NCBI GenBank assembly: GCA_031286615.1
Contig: JAITUA010000013.1
Location: forward strand, 310,001 to 374,000
Reading direction: 5' to 3'
Source: Chryseobacterium sp.
GTDB lineage: Bacteria > Bacteroidota > Bacteroidia > Flavobacteriales > Weeksellaceae
DNA length: 64,000 nucleotides
Within the stretch, counting starts at the first letter, position 1; every line of letters starts with the position of its first letter. A program made the position numbers and the translations under genes. The notes under the pieces were generated by a model. It made no database searches. It saw only the letters and a program-made list of their open reading frames with translations, and was not told where the DNA came from. Positions 1 to 9,300 of the stretch are shown piece by piece.

Positions 1-221
1 GTTTCAATGGAAGTAAGAGTGATAATTTCGTAAGGCTGTTGAACACCTTCGAGAACCTGTCCTGTTCCTTTTTCGAGATAGGTCGTCTGGCCTACACTAT
101 AAGAAACAAAACCATTAGCTGCTGAAGCATCCAGTCCGGTTGCCAAAACTGCAGATTGTGCGTGCAGTATGGGGACGGAAAAGACAGACAGAATAATACA
201 ATAAATAGATATTCTTTCCAT
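1..221 (-). CDS. Exported protein, N-terminal fragment (probable T9SS cargo)
   Basis: Partial gene whose 3' part lies beyond the left edge; only the first 73 codons are seen. The ATG at 221 opens a signal peptide (MERISIY... ending near ...ILHAQS). A short mature segment follows with the motifs GFVSYSVGQ and EGVQQPYEI. From memory, this pairing is typical of short Bacteroidetes surface proteins that end in a T9SS type A sorting domain, but that domain would be outside the window. No function can be assigned. The 160 nt between this start and the regulator gene at 382 hold no other gene that I can see. Confidence 0.6.
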   Translation of the reverse strand, partial: MERISIYCIILSVFSVPILHAQSAVLATGLDASAANGFVSYSVGQTTYLEKGTGQVLEGVQQPYEIITLTSIE

Positions 222-381
222 GGATAACAGTTTTGGTGATTAATAGATGTGTTTTTTCAAGGGGAATTTGGGAAGACTAAATTACCACCTATCTCAATTG
301 AATGGCAGGAAAATAGACCAACGGCAGAAATAATCGACCAATGGCATTTTATGAATTATTGTAGAAGTTTACTTAGTTTTT

Positions 382-1089
382 TTAAGGATTGAAAAATGAA
401 AGGTTGTCCTTGTAAGTACGTCCGATAGGAAGTTTGATGTGGTGCGCAAGTTCTATTTCGTGGCAGCTTTTTCCGCGGATGAGGTGGCGGGGTACCGCAT
501 AGCTTCTGTGTATTCTGACAAAAGAATCAAAAAAGTTTTTTTGCAGGAGGTTTCCCAGAGAATTTAGAATATAATGATTTTTTTCAAGGGTAATGATTCT
601 GGTGTAATCTTTCAGAGCTTCCAGATACAGAATGTCTTTCATTTTGATTTGAAAAATATTTCCGCCTTCTTTTATCTTAATACAGTTTTCTCCTACCATG
701 GCATCATAGCATTTACATTTCTCTTTTACTTCAAAAAAATCGAAAAGTCTTTCCATAGAATAATGAAAACGTTCTGAAGTAAGAGGTTTGGTAATAAAAT
801 CTAAAGTATTCGTCTCAAAGACTCCGGCAGCCAGTTCCGGATGTGAGCTTACAAAAATACAGGCAGGTATCTTATGGGCCAGTTTCCGGAATTCGAGTCC
901 GCACATTCCACTTAAATTGGTTTCGGTGATCAGAAGATCGGTAGGAAGATCAAGATAGGGAATTGCCTTTTCTGCAGAATCAAAAGAGGCAACAATCTCA
1001 ATGTTTTGGTATTGTTTGATATAATGCTGAAGAACCAGTCTGTCCAGTTCATCATCATCAATAATCATACATCTAATATGGGTAATCAT
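382..1089 (-). CDS. LytTR-family response regulator with atypical receiver
   Basis: Receiver domain (about residues 4-120) plus a LytTR DNA-binding domain (about 133-232), the AlgR/AgrA/LytR architecture, 235 aa as expected. The acidic pair D11-D12 and the lysine K101 (ITKP) are present. The phosphoacceptor position, normally the Asp of an F-L-D-I-x-M-P-G stretch, is Glu56 (LLITETNLSG). Glu there can mimic phosphorylation or make the receiver phosphorylation-independent. The LytTR part is well preserved (IKMKDILYLEALKDY, FVRIHRSYAV). No LytS/YehU-type histidine kinase gene is adjacent on the visible side. Target genes are unknown. The family call is firm; the functional consequence of Glu56 is inference. 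Confidence 0.9.
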   Translation of the reverse strand: MITHIRCMIIDDDELDRLVLQHYIKQYQNIEIVASFDSAEKAIPYLDLPTDLLITETNLSGMCGLEFRKLAHKIPACIFVSSHPELAAGVFETNTLDFITKPLTSERFHYSMERLFDFFEVKEKCKCYDAMVGENCIKIKEGGNIFQIKMKDILYLEALKDYTRIITLEKNHYILNSLGNLLQKNFFDSFVRIHRSYAVPRHLIRGKSCHEIELAHHIKLPIGRTYKDNLSFFNP

Positions 1090-1282
1090 GATATGCCGGA
1101 GATTAGTTTTTAGGTTAAATATTTAACAATCAGAAATTTATTACATAAAGTTATTGATTTTTCATAAAACTTTCATCAGTAAACTTAAATTTATATTAAA
1201 ATATGTTATTAAATAAAAATTGATTTTGTTTTTTTTCTGAAAAATATTAACTTGTAAAAATCATAAACATAGATAGAACTTA

Positions 1283-2509
1283 ATGTTAGAAAAGAAAGAA
1301 CATAACTATGAGAAAGCGGTCTTGGTGGGTGTTATTACCCAAAATCAGGACGAAGAAAAACTGACAGAGTATTTAGATGAACTAGAGTTTTTAGCTTTCA
1401 CAGCCGGAGCAACCGTACAAAAGCGTTTTACCCAAAAACTGACTCAGCCGGATTCCAAAACCTTCATCGGAAGCGGAAAGGCAATTGAGATAAAAGAATA
1501 TGTAAAAGAAAACGAGATCGGAACTGTAATTTTCGATGACGAACTTTCTCCTTCACAGCTTAAAAACCTGGAAAGAGACATGGAGGTTAAGATTTTGGAC
1601 CGTACCAATCTTATTCTTGATATTTTTGCCCAAAGAGCACAGACTTCTTATGCGAGAACTCAGGTGGAACTGGCACAATATCAGTATCTTTTACCACGAT
1701 TGACGAGAATGTGGACTCACCTTGAACGTCAGAAAGGGGGAATTGGAATGAGAGGACCCGGAGAAACGGAAATTGAAACTGACCGTCGTATTATCCGTGA
1801 CAGAATTACATTGCTGAAAGAAAAACTGAAGACCATTGACAAGCAAATGGCAACTCAGCGTAATAACCGTGGAAAAGTAGTTCGTGCAGCTTTGGTAGGA
1901 TATACCAACGTTGGGAAATCTACTTTGATGAATTCCATTTCAAAATCTGAAGTTTTCGCAGAAAATAAACTATTTGCTACTCTGGATACCACAGTAAGAA
2001 AAGTGGTAATCGGAAATTTGCCGTTCCTGCTTACGGATACGGTAGGATTTATCAGAAAATTGCCTACTCAGCTGGTAGAATCATTCAAATCTACTTTGGA
2101 TGAGGTTCGTGAAGCTGATCTTTTGATTCATGTAGTGGATATTTCGCACGAGAGTTTTGAAGATCACATAGAATCTGTAAATCATATTTTGATGGAAATC
2201 AATGCCCATCAGAAACCAATGATTATGATTTTTAATAAGATCGACGATTTCAGCTATGAAAAAAAGGATGAAGATGATCTTACCCCTTCAACCCGTAAAA
2301 ATATCTCTCTGGAAGAGTGGAAGAAGACATGGATGGGGAAATCAAAATACCCAACAGTATTCATTTCTGCTTTAACGAAGGAAAACTTCCCGGAAATGAA
2401 GAAAATGATTTACGATGAGGTAATGAAGATTCATATTTCCAGATTTCCATACAACGATTTCCTTTTCGAATATTTCGATAACGACGAGGAAGAAGAAAGC
2501 AACAATTAA
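1283..2509 (+). CDS. hflX: Ribosome-associated GTPase HflX
   Basis: HflX binds the 50S subunit and splits or rescues stalled 70S ribosomes. The 408-aa protein has the HflX N-terminal domain (FIGSGKAIEI near 61-70, FDDELSPSQ near 84-92), the linker RGPGETEIETDRR (157-169), and a G domain with P-loop GYTNVGKS (206-213), switch II DTVGF (252-256) and NKID (318-321). The acidic C-terminus is typical of flavobacterial members. Its stop codon overlaps the next ATG (TAATG), so it is translationally coupled to the DUF4919-like gene and probably heads an operon with the antiporter and AlkD-like genes. No clear TAnnTTTG element stands out in the AT-rich 190 nt upstream. Confidence 0.97.
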   Translation: MLEKKEHNYEKAVLVGVITQNQDEEKLTEYLDELEFLAFTAGATVQKRFTQKLTQPDSKTFIGSGKAIEIKEYVKENEIGTVIFDDELSPSQLKNLERDMEVKILDRTNLILDIFAQRAQTSYARTQVELAQYQYLLPRLTRMWTHLERQKGGIGMRGPGETEIETDRRIIRDRITLLKEKLKTIDKQMATQRNNRGKVVRAALVGYTNVGKSTLMNSISKSEVFAENKLFATLDTTVRKVVIGNLPFLLTDTVGFIRKLPTQLVESFKSTLDEVREADLLIHVVDISHESFEDHIESVNHILMEINAHQKPMIMIFNKIDDFSYEKKDEDDLTPSTRKNISLEEWKKTWMGKSKYPTVFISALTKENFPEMKKMIYDEVMKIHISRFPYNDFLFEYFDNDEEEESNN

Positions 2510-3144
2510 TGAAATATCACTTTTTCCTTTTATTCATCATGTTTTCGGTTTTTGGTTTCAGCCAGAAATCAAAGCTTGATTTGAAAGCTGTTGAGAAAAG
2601 TCTCAAAAATTCTGATTCTCCTTACAATTATGAGAAGCTTATTTTTAAATATAAAGGATATCCAAAGTCTTTGGACAGTATAGAGTCGCAGTATCTTTAC
2701 TATGGAAGAAATTTCAGAAAAGATAAGGTAAGTACTTCAGATGATAGCTTTAAAAGCCTTGCTGAAGCCTTTAAACAGAACAATTTTGCAGACTGTATCA
2801 AGCAGGGAAAAGCCTTGTATGATAAAGATCCCACCAATTTGGATATTTTGCTGATCCTTCTCAGAGCCTATGATTCTTTGAAGGATGGCAGCAATTTTAT
2901 GCATCACCTGAATCAGTTTCGTTCGCTTACGGAAGGAATAAAAGTCTCAGGAGACGGGAAATCTGAAAAAACAGCTTATATCGTCAATTCTGTAGGAGAT
3001 GAATATATTCTGCTGAACATTCTGAATATAGGACAGGATTATACGAGAAGCTCAAAACCTGCTAAAGATGGCATGTTTGATGTTTGGGAAAAAGAGGGGC
3101 AGCAGCTCTATATTAAAATACTCTATTTGGAACTCACCAATTAA
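2509..3144 (+). CDS. Exported DUF4919-like protein
   Basis: A 211-aa protein with a cleavable signal peptide (MKYHFFLLFIMFSVFGFSQ), so it is periplasmic or outer-membrane associated. The body is helical. The YxKLIFKYKGYPKSLDSIE-type N-terminal motif, the YYGRNF stretch and a TPR-like middle (CIKQGKALYDKDPTNLDILLIL) match what I recall of the Bacteroidetes DUF4919 family, whose function is unknown. It starts within the hflX stop codon (1-nt overlap), and only 21 nt separate it from the antiporter gene. This suggests cotranscription, although hflX is cytosolic and this protein is exported. No catalytic residues are recognisable. Confidence 0.75.
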   Translation: MKYHFFLLFIMFSVFGFSQKSKLDLKAVEKSLKNSDSPYNYEKLIFKYKGYPKSLDSIESQYLYYGRNFRKDKVSTSDDSFKSLAEAFKQNNFADCIKQGKALYDKDPTNLDILLILLRAYDSLKDGSNFMHHLNQFRSLTEGIKVSGDGKSEKTAYIVNSVGDEYILLNILNIGQDYTRSSKPAKDGMFDVWEKEGQQLYIKILYLELTN

Positions 3145-3165
3145 TCATAAAATAAGAAACACTTA

Positions 3166-4455
3166 GTGGAATTATATTATTCATTTTCAGCGTTAATCGT
3201 ATTAGCATCAATATTTGCATATCTCAATTACAGGTTTTTAAAACTTCCGAGTACCATCGGAATTATGGTGATCGCCATTGTGGTGTCTATTTTCCTGGTA
3301 ATGTTCGGAGAAACAGTACTTCCGAGAACTTTCGGACATCTTCACAATCTGATGAACAGTATCGACTTTACTGAGGTACTGATGGGAGCTATGCTTAATT
3401 TTCTTCTGTTTGCAGGAGGAATTCATATTAATATTAATGACCTGAAGGAGCAGTTCAGACCTGTAGTGATATTTTCCACGGTGGGAGTTGTGATCTCTAC
3501 CTTTGTCGTAGGTTTTGGAATGTTTTATTTACTGCCTTATGTTGGAGTTAAACTTCCATTCATCTACTGTCTTGTCTTTGGAGCATTGATTTCGCCTACC
3601 GATCCGGTAGCGGTTCTGAGTGTTCTGAAACAGGCTAACGTATCCAAATCACTGGAAACAAAAGTAGCCGGAGAATCTCTCTTCAATGATGGTATGGCGG
3701 TTGTGGTCTTTACGGTGATCTTACAGCTGGCAATCGGAAAAGAAGTTGATCTGAGTGTTGAAACTATTGGATTGCTTTTACTTAAAGAAGCAGGAGGAGG
3801 TCTTTTACTGGGTGTTCTGCTTGGCTGGGTTACTTCAAGATTAATGCGTGAAGTAGATGACTATATTATATCGGTATTAGTAACACTTTCTGTAGTGATG
3901 GGAGGTTATCTTATTGCAAGACAGATGCATATTTCTGGACCACTGACGATGGTGGCAGCAGGATTGTTTATGGGGAACTTCAACAGAAGTTTCAAAATGA
4001 AGTCCGTTACTCAGGATTATCTTATCAAATTCTGGGAACTGATTGATGAAATTCTGAATGCCGTATTATTCCTGTTCATTGGATTTGAGCTTTTGATGAT
4101 TAAAGATCTTAGACATTTCATGATTCCAGGCTTAGCTGCTATTGTGGTCGTGCTGTTTGCAAGGTTTATTTCAATCTGGGGACCTACGAAGTTTACCTCT
4201 TTGAGAAGAAGTTTCAGCCCGCAGACGGTAAAAGTTTTGGTGTGGGGAGGAATCCGTGGAGGAGTTTCCATTGCATTGGCGATGTCTATTCCTAAAAGTG
4301 AATACAGTGAGATTATTTTAAGTATTACCTATTGTGTCGTTGTATTCTCGATCATAGTTCAGGGGCTTACCATTGCCAAGGTAGCCAATCCTAATAAGAT
4401 CGCAAAAGAAGAGGAAGAGCAGGAGGAGAATATTGCCTTAGAAGAGAAAGCCTAA
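3166..4455 (+). CDS. CPA1-family sodium:proton antiporter (NhaP type)
   Basis: A 429-aa inner-membrane protein with about 12 hydrophobic segments, predicted to exchange cytoplasmic Na+ (or K+) for H+. CPA1 signatures are clear: PTDP at 144-147 in TM5, GESLFND at 169-175 with the ion-binding Asp175, and WGGIRGGVSIALAMSIP near the C-terminal third with the conserved Arg. A short acidic tail (EEEEQEENIALEEKA) follows and is cytosolic. The start codon is GTG at 3166; there is no in-frame ATG that keeps TM1. It lies 21 nt after the DUF4919-like gene and 25 nt before the AlkD-like gene, consistent with one transcript. Family certain; ion preference not readable from sequence. Confidence 0.95.
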   Translation: MELYYSFSALIVLASIFAYLNYRFLKLPSTIGIMVIAIVVSIFLVMFGETVLPRTFGHLHNLMNSIDFTEVLMGAMLNFLLFAGGIHININDLKEQFRPVVIFSTVGVVISTFVVGFGMFYLLPYVGVKLPFIYCLVFGALISPTDPVAVLSVLKQANVSKSLETKVAGESLFNDGMAVVVFTVILQLAIGKEVDLSVETIGLLLLKEAGGGLLLGVLLGWVTSRLMREVDDYIISVLVTLSVVMGGYLIARQMHISGPLTMVAAGLFMGNFNRSFKMKSVTQDYLIKFWELIDEILNAVLFLFIGFELLMIKDLRHFMIPGLAAIVVVLFARFISIWGPTKFTSLRRSFSPQTVKVLVWGGIRGGVSIALAMSIPKSEYSEIILSITYCVVVFSIIVQGLTIAKVANPNKIAKEEEEQEENIALEEKA

Positions 4456-4480
4456 TTTGTAAATAACAGTCGTTCCGGAT

Positions 4481-5197
4481 ATGAGTATCGTTAAAGAAAT
4501 ACATGAAGCACTAGCTGTTTTATCCATCCCTGAAAAAGCAGAATTCTTTCCAAGGTTTTTCAAAACAGGAAAAGGAGAATATGGTGAAGGCGATCTGTTT
4601 CTGGGAGTGAAAGTTCCGGATCAGCGGTCTGTTGCCAAAGAATATTATCCGAAAATAAATTTGGAAGAACTCAGCACATTAATCTCTTCCAAATACCATG
4701 AACACAGATTGACTGCACTTTTTATGCTGATTTCAAAGTTTGAAAAAACAAAAGATAAAGCGGTAAAAGAAGAAGTGGTTGCATTTTATCTTAATCATCT
4801 TTCCCATGTTAACAATTGGGATCTGGTAGACTCAAGCTGTTATAAAATTTTGGGCAGGTATTCTTTTGAAAATCAGAAAGAAAACCTTCTCAGAGAACTT
4901 TCAGAGTCTGAAGAAATGTGGCACAAAAGAGTAGCCGTTGTAGGGACGATGCATTATATAAAAAAGGGCTCATTTGATCTTACTAAAGAATTCGTAACCA
5001 GAAACCTGAAGCATCCTCATGATCTGATGCATAAAGCAAACGGATGGCTGTTACGCGAAATGGGAAATAAGAATGAAGGAGAGTTAATAAGCTACCTGAA
5101 TCAATATTACAAAGAAATGCCCAGAACCTGTCTTCGGTATGCTATTGAAAAGCTGGACGAAGCTCTTCGCCAGGATTATCTGAAAGGCCGTATTTAA
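4481..5197 (+). CDS. AlkD-like DNA alkylation repair protein
   Basis: HEAT-like repeat DNA glycosylase of the AlkC/AlkD superfamily (238 aa, normal length), which excises N3- and N7-alkylated purines. Residues corresponding to the AlkD active cleft are present: Trp113 and Asp117 in NNWDLVDSSC, Arg150 in HKRVAVVG, and Trp189 in NGWLLREMG. The C-terminal MPRTCLRYAIEKLDE motif is also characteristic. It acts in the cytosol on DNA without base flipping, as known for Bacillus AlkD. It is the last gene of the hflX-antiporter run, and its role in that group is not obvious. No regulator of an adaptive response is nearby. Confidence 0.93.
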   Translation: MSIVKEIHEALAVLSIPEKAEFFPRFFKTGKGEYGEGDLFLGVKVPDQRSVAKEYYPKINLEELSTLISSKYHEHRLTALFMLISKFEKTKDKAVKEEVVAFYLNHLSHVNNWDLVDSSCYKILGRYSFENQKENLLRELSESEEMWHKRVAVVGTMHYIKKGSFDLTKEFVTRNLKHPHDLMHKANGWLLREMGNKNEGELISYLNQYYKEMPRTCLRYAIEKLDEALRQDYLKGRI

Positions 5198-5330
5198 AAA
5201 AGTATAAAGCAATAGTGCCAGGTTTTCTGTCTTGGAAAAGTACCTGAAAACAGCTATTTATGCTCAAAAAATCAAAGGATGTGAGGTTTTAAGGTCAGAA
5301 TTGAGTAATTTTGTGACTTTAAGCCTAATC

Positions 5331-5999
5331 ATGAAAAATTTCCTCAGATTATTTCTTTTATGTATCCCTTTGCTGTTCCTGACAAGCTGTTTCGACATTC
5401 TTGATAAAGTGAATGTAAAAGCAGACGGTACAGGAGAATATACCATTATTTTGAATGGCAGCAAAAGCAAAACAAGGCTGGCTTCAATCTCCAAAATGGA
5501 AACCATCAACGGGAAAAAAGTTCCCAAAAAAGCAGATATTGAAAATAAGATCAATGAAGCTGCAAAAATTTTCAAAGGAACTCCCGGAATCAGCAATGTG
5601 AAAACCTCCATGGATTTTGATAATTATATCATTAAACTGAGCTGTAATTTCAAAAAGATTGAAAACATCAATGCCGGACTTGAAAAACTTAAAGCTCAGA
5701 ATATATTGGGTAAAATGATTCCTACTCAAATTTACAGCCAGAATCTTGAAAAAAAGACGTTGACAAGAAATAAGGTCAATACGTTCAAAGCAGATTACGA
5801 AAAGATGAGTAAGGCAGATAAAGAAGTCTTTAACGATGCCAGATATACTTCCATTATGCAGTTTGAAAGTACGGTGAAATCACAAACCAACAATACTTAT
5901 GTGCTTTCACCCAATAAAAAAGCGCTCAAGCTGGAGGCTGATATCCTGGATCTGATTCTTCAGAAAAAACAAATACAAAACACTATTCTTTTTCAATAA
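5331..5999 (+). CDS. Exported lipoprotein of unknown function
   Basis: I chose the ATG at 5331 because it gives a clean lipoprotein signal: basic MKNFLR, a hydrophobic stretch and lipobox FLTSC with Cys20; an in-frame TTG at 5232 would bury it. The mature part begins with a strand motif (VNVKADGTGEYTIILNGSKSKTRL) of the beta-rich lipoprotein type seen in many Bacteroidetes, then amphipathic helices and ISNVKTSMDFDNYIIKLSCNF. The protein is 222 aa. It precedes by 17 nt a large secreted protein and its paralog, suggesting a three-gene envelope operon. I recognise no named family and assign no function. Confidence 0.8.
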   Translation: MKNFLRLFLLCIPLLFLTSCFDILDKVNVKADGTGEYTIILNGSKSKTRLASISKMETINGKKVPKKADIENKINEAAKIFKGTPGISNVKTSMDFDNYIIKLSCNFKKIENINAGLEKLKAQNILGKMIPTQIYSQNLEKKTLTRNKVNTFKADYEKMSKADKEVFNDARYTSIMQFESTVKSQTNNTYVLSPNKKALKLEADILDLILQKKQIQNTILFQ

Positions 6000-6016
6000 A
6001 TTTCTAAACTATAGTC

Positions 6017-8035
6017 ATGAAATCTATCTTATTAAAAACACAAAAAATTATTTTTGTACTCTTTGGTTTTACACTGGTTTTTGCCCAAAATAGTATGAAA
6101 ATTCCTGCTGATGCCGTATTTTATATGGAAGTCAACGGGAAACAGCTTAATAACAAAATCAACTGGAATAAACTGAATCCTTTGCTGCATGAATTAAGCA
6201 AAAAGAACAAAGAATCCAAAGAAAACCTTTCATGGACAGATTATTCCAAAACAGGAATCAAATATGATGCTGTTCAATACCATTATGCAAGTTTTAATGA
6301 TTCTATAAAAGCATACAATACCCACTTTATCATTGATAATAAGGAAAAATTTCAGGAATTCATTAATTCTGTCAAGAAAAAAGGGCAGGAAGTTTCTAAT
6401 AAAAAGAACTATTCCTACGTAGATATCGATGACGATATTTTTGTTGCCTGGAACGGAAGCCGTGCGGTTCTTAGGATGATAAGCTATACCAAACCTTATA
6501 AGGATCTTTGGGCAACCGAAGCAGTTGCAGACAGTACTGCCGTTGCAGTTGTAGACACGGCTTATGCTGATGCCGGAGATAGTGCTTATACTGATGAGCC
6601 GGAAAAACCTTTTGATTACAAAGAAGAAATCAAAAACCTTAAAGACGATATTAAGTATCTGAAGGAAAGCATCAAAGATAACAACAACGAGATTGCAAGG
6701 ATCCAAAAAGATATCAAATACCTTCAAAAACACCATAAATATCCTGAAGAGAAGGAAAGTGCTGAAAATGAAGAAGAAATGCCTAGCGATGCTTATGATG
6801 AAGAAGAGGAATTAGCTTACAAAAAAGAACAGGATTCTATCCGCAGAGAAAACTTCAAAATCATTAAAAAGAATGCTGAAGATCATTTTGACCAATACTT
6901 CAACTCAAATATGGAAATTGAAGTTCCTAAAGAAATGCTGTCATTCAGAGATGCCAATTCCGATGCTTTTGTTTACACAGACTACGGAAGAATTGTAGAC
7001 GAAGGAATCTATGGAAAGATGACGAAATTCTATAGCTATGGGCAGTTCTTTAAGAATATGTACAATTCCAACTATTATTACAATTTGTATTTTGATAAAG
7101 ATAAAGTAAGGCTGGTTAATAATTATCAGCACAAAAATGCTGATATTCAAAAGAATATCTCTGCTATTTATAAAGGAAAGAAAAATAAAAAACTGCTGGA
7201 ACTTATCAATGAAAAAAGTGTTGGTTACTATGCAATGAATGTAAATGGGGCGAAATGTTTCGACATGATGTACAGTCTTCTTCAGGATTCCGGAGAAAAT
7301 GAATACAAAAAGGAAATGGAACTTATCATGGAAACGGTGAAAATTGTTCTGGATGAAGAAGCCATTACCAAAATAGCACCTGGAAACGGAATCTTTGTTT
7401 TAAATGAATTGAAATCTAAAAAAGTAGAGTACACTGATTACGAATATGATGCTGATTTCAACGAAAAAGAAGTAAAGAAAACTAAAGATATCGCTGTCCC
7501 TAACTTTACTTTTGCATTTGCAACAGAAAATGAAGGCTACTGGAACCGTATTTTTGATTTGCTTACAACCAATAAAAAACTGTCTAAAAGATTCTCTAAA
7601 AAAGGAAATCTTTACACCTTTAAAGACGAAAAAGACGGTGGATATATAGATCAGTTGTTCTTTACGGTAAAAGATGGAGTAGTATATCTGATGAGCGCTG
7701 CGGACAATATTTTATCTGTAAATCAGTCTGATATTTCCAGAAAATGGGCGAAAGATTCTGCAAAATATCCATTGTCAGGAAGACTGGATATTCAGAAACT
7801 TTTAACAGGTTTAGATAAAGAATTCAAAACTCCTAAAGAGAGAAAGGCACTGGATGCCATCAGAAAAAATGTAGGAGAACTGTATTATAAGACAGAAGTG
7901 AAAGGAGAGAGCATTCAGACTGAAATGAATTATAATATTAAAGACTCATCAGAAAATAGTTTAATGTATTTCTTTGATGTATTCGATCAGGTTTTTAAAA
8001 CAAAAGAAACAGAAGAGAAACCACAAATCTTATAG
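6017..8035 (+). CDS. Large exported protein, unknown function, paralog of next gene
   Basis: A 672-aa protein with a signal peptide ending near VFAQ (residue 24). The mature start has the strand motif MKIPADAVFYMEVNGKQL. Residues 201-239 form a heptad-rich coiled coil (IKNLKDDIKYLKESIKD...), followed by an acidic stretch at about 244-268. The C-terminal half carries DYEYDADFNEKEVKK and PNFTFAFATENEGYWN, which recur in the next gene, so the two are distant paralogs. The N-terminus is reminiscent of exported DUF4836-type proteins, but I am not sure of that. The stop TAG is followed directly by the next ATG, indicating coupled translation. Probably periplasmic or outer-membrane associated; function unknown. 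Confidence 0.8.
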   Translation: MKSILLKTQKIIFVLFGFTLVFAQNSMKIPADAVFYMEVNGKQLNNKINWNKLNPLLHELSKKNKESKENLSWTDYSKTGIKYDAVQYHYASFNDSIKAYNTHFIIDNKEKFQEFINSVKKKGQEVSNKKNYSYVDIDDDIFVAWNGSRAVLRMISYTKPYKDLWATEAVADSTAVAVVDTAYADAGDSAYTDEPEKPFDYKEEIKNLKDDIKYLKESIKDNNNEIARIQKDIKYLQKHHKYPEEKESAENEEEMPSDAYDEEEELAYKKEQDSIRRENFKIIKKNAEDHFDQYFNSNMEIEVPKEMLSFRDANSDAFVYTDYGRIVDEGIYGKMTKFYSYGQFFKNMYNSNYYYNLYFDKDKVRLVNNYQHKNADIQKNISAIYKGKKNKKLLELINEKSVGYYAMNVNGAKCFDMMYSLLQDSGENEYKKEMELIMETVKIVLDEEAITKIAPGNGIFVLNELKSKKVEYTDYEYDADFNEKEVKKTKDIAVPNFTFAFATENEGYWNRIFDLLTTNKKLSKRFSKKGNLYTFKDEKDGGYIDQLFFTVKDGVVYLMSAADNILSVNQSDISRKWAKDSAKYPLSGRLDIQKLLTGLDKEFKTPKERKALDAIRKNVGELYYKTEVKGESIQTEMNYNIKDSSENSLMYFFDVFDQVFKTKETEEKPQIL

Positions 8036-9271
8036 ATGAACAAAAAGAAGATTATTGTCCCGTTAGTTTTATTGCTCGCAGTTGCAGTATATTTTGTGGT
8101 TTTTCATAAAAATAAGAACCTCAGGTATATTCCTGAAAATGCAGATGCGGTAGTTTTAATTGATATTAAAAAAGTAACGGGGCAATATCTCTTCAGTCTG
8201 GCAACACATCCTTCACATTGGTCAGGAAACAAAGCTAAAGGCAAAAGCGCTGGCTCACTGAAAGATTCAGGAATCAGAATTCCGGATTTCCTGCAGATTT
8301 TCCATATTAAAGACACAAAGTTTTCCGAATGGTACAGTGTTTTAGAGCTTAAAAATCTTCAAAAGTTTATTGCTTTTTTAAAGAAACATAACTTTGTAGA
8401 TAAAGGAAACAACCGTTTTCAGAAAGATCAGATTTTTCTTATGATCAATGGGAATCATTGTATTGTGGGAACTTCAGATTTGGCACTGGAAACCATTCAA
8501 AAACAGGTTCAGACTTCTTCAAACTCTGTTCGGGACGCAGATCAGTTTATTCACAACACGGCTGGTAGCATTTCTTTCATTTCTGGAAAGAAAATTCAAA
8601 ATTTTTCTATTGAATTACATGATGATGAAATTGAAATCAAAAACAATTCAAATCCTGAAATTCTTAATGCTGTCGCTTCCAAACTCCAGAAGGGAAATCA
8701 CTTTCTTGATCTGGAATTAAACAAAGAAAATATCAGAAACTTTAGCCGTTTTTTCAATAAAAGCATTGCAGATTCTTCACAAGCTGTTTACCTTAAGGCA
8801 ACGGCAGATCTTGAACAGGTCAATGACACGATTATCAGTTATGAATATGATGATAATTTCAATGAGGTTGAAAAAAAGACTTTTCAAAAAATCATTCAGC
8901 CTAATTATACCATTGGTATTAAAAGTGCTGATGCCCATAAAACCTGGGCGTATTTTCAGTCTAAAAAGTGGATCAACAATGAAAATCAATTTACCGAAAT
9001 TCCTTTCCAGCCCAATCAAATCAGACAAAATAATGGCGGTGTTGTCATAAAATCAACCAGAAAACCCTTAGCATTATCACCACTCTTAAAAGAAAACTAT
9101 ATTTTCATCAGAAACAATGCTCTGCTGTATTCTTCTTTGAAAACGCTGGGCGATACTGAAAAAAGAATCATTTCAGATATAGAATATGTGTTGTATGGAA
9201 ATAAAACGCAGGATTATTGGGTGAAAATAAAAGCGAAAAACGGAGAATTACCCTTAATTTTACGCTGGTAA
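8036..9271 (+). CDS. Membrane-anchored or exported paralog of the preceding protein
   Basis: A 411-aa protein starting with one hydrophobic segment (KIIVPLVLLLAVAVYFVVF) that looks like an uncleaved anchor. The exterior part then opens with RYIPENADAVVLIDIKK, matching the IPADAVFYMEVN opening of the upstream gene. A second shared block is ISYEYDDNFNEVEKK followed by QPNYTIGIKSAD and an aromatic helix. The order of blocks is the same in both proteins, with the coiled coil absent here. Translation starts at the base after the upstream stop codon, so the two are probably made in fixed ratio and could form a complex. No catalytic motif is seen. Confidence 0.8.
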   Translation: MNKKKIIVPLVLLLAVAVYFVVFHKNKNLRYIPENADAVVLIDIKKVTGQYLFSLATHPSHWSGNKAKGKSAGSLKDSGIRIPDFLQIFHIKDTKFSEWYSVLELKNLQKFIAFLKKHNFVDKGNNRFQKDQIFLMINGNHCIVGTSDLALETIQKQVQTSSNSVRDADQFIHNTAGSISFISGKKIQNFSIELHDDEIEIKNNSNPEILNAVASKLQKGNHFLDLELNKENIRNFSRFFNKSIADSSQAVYLKATADLEQVNDTIISYEYDDNFNEVEKKTFQKIIQPNYTIGIKSADAHKTWAYFQSKKWINNENQFTEIPFQPNQIRQNNGGVVIKSTRKPLALSPLLKENYIFIRNNALLYSSLKTLGDTEKRIISDIEYVLYGNKTQDYWVKIKAKNGELPLILRW

Positions 9272-9300
9272 CCATAGAAACCGAATAAAATTATCTATTA

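Noticed and set aside
6230-6736. 168-aa minus-strand reading frame over the 672-aa exported gene
   Set aside because: Hydrophobic Ile/Phe-rich translation typical of the antisense of Lys/Asp/Glu-rich codons; no start context or domain.
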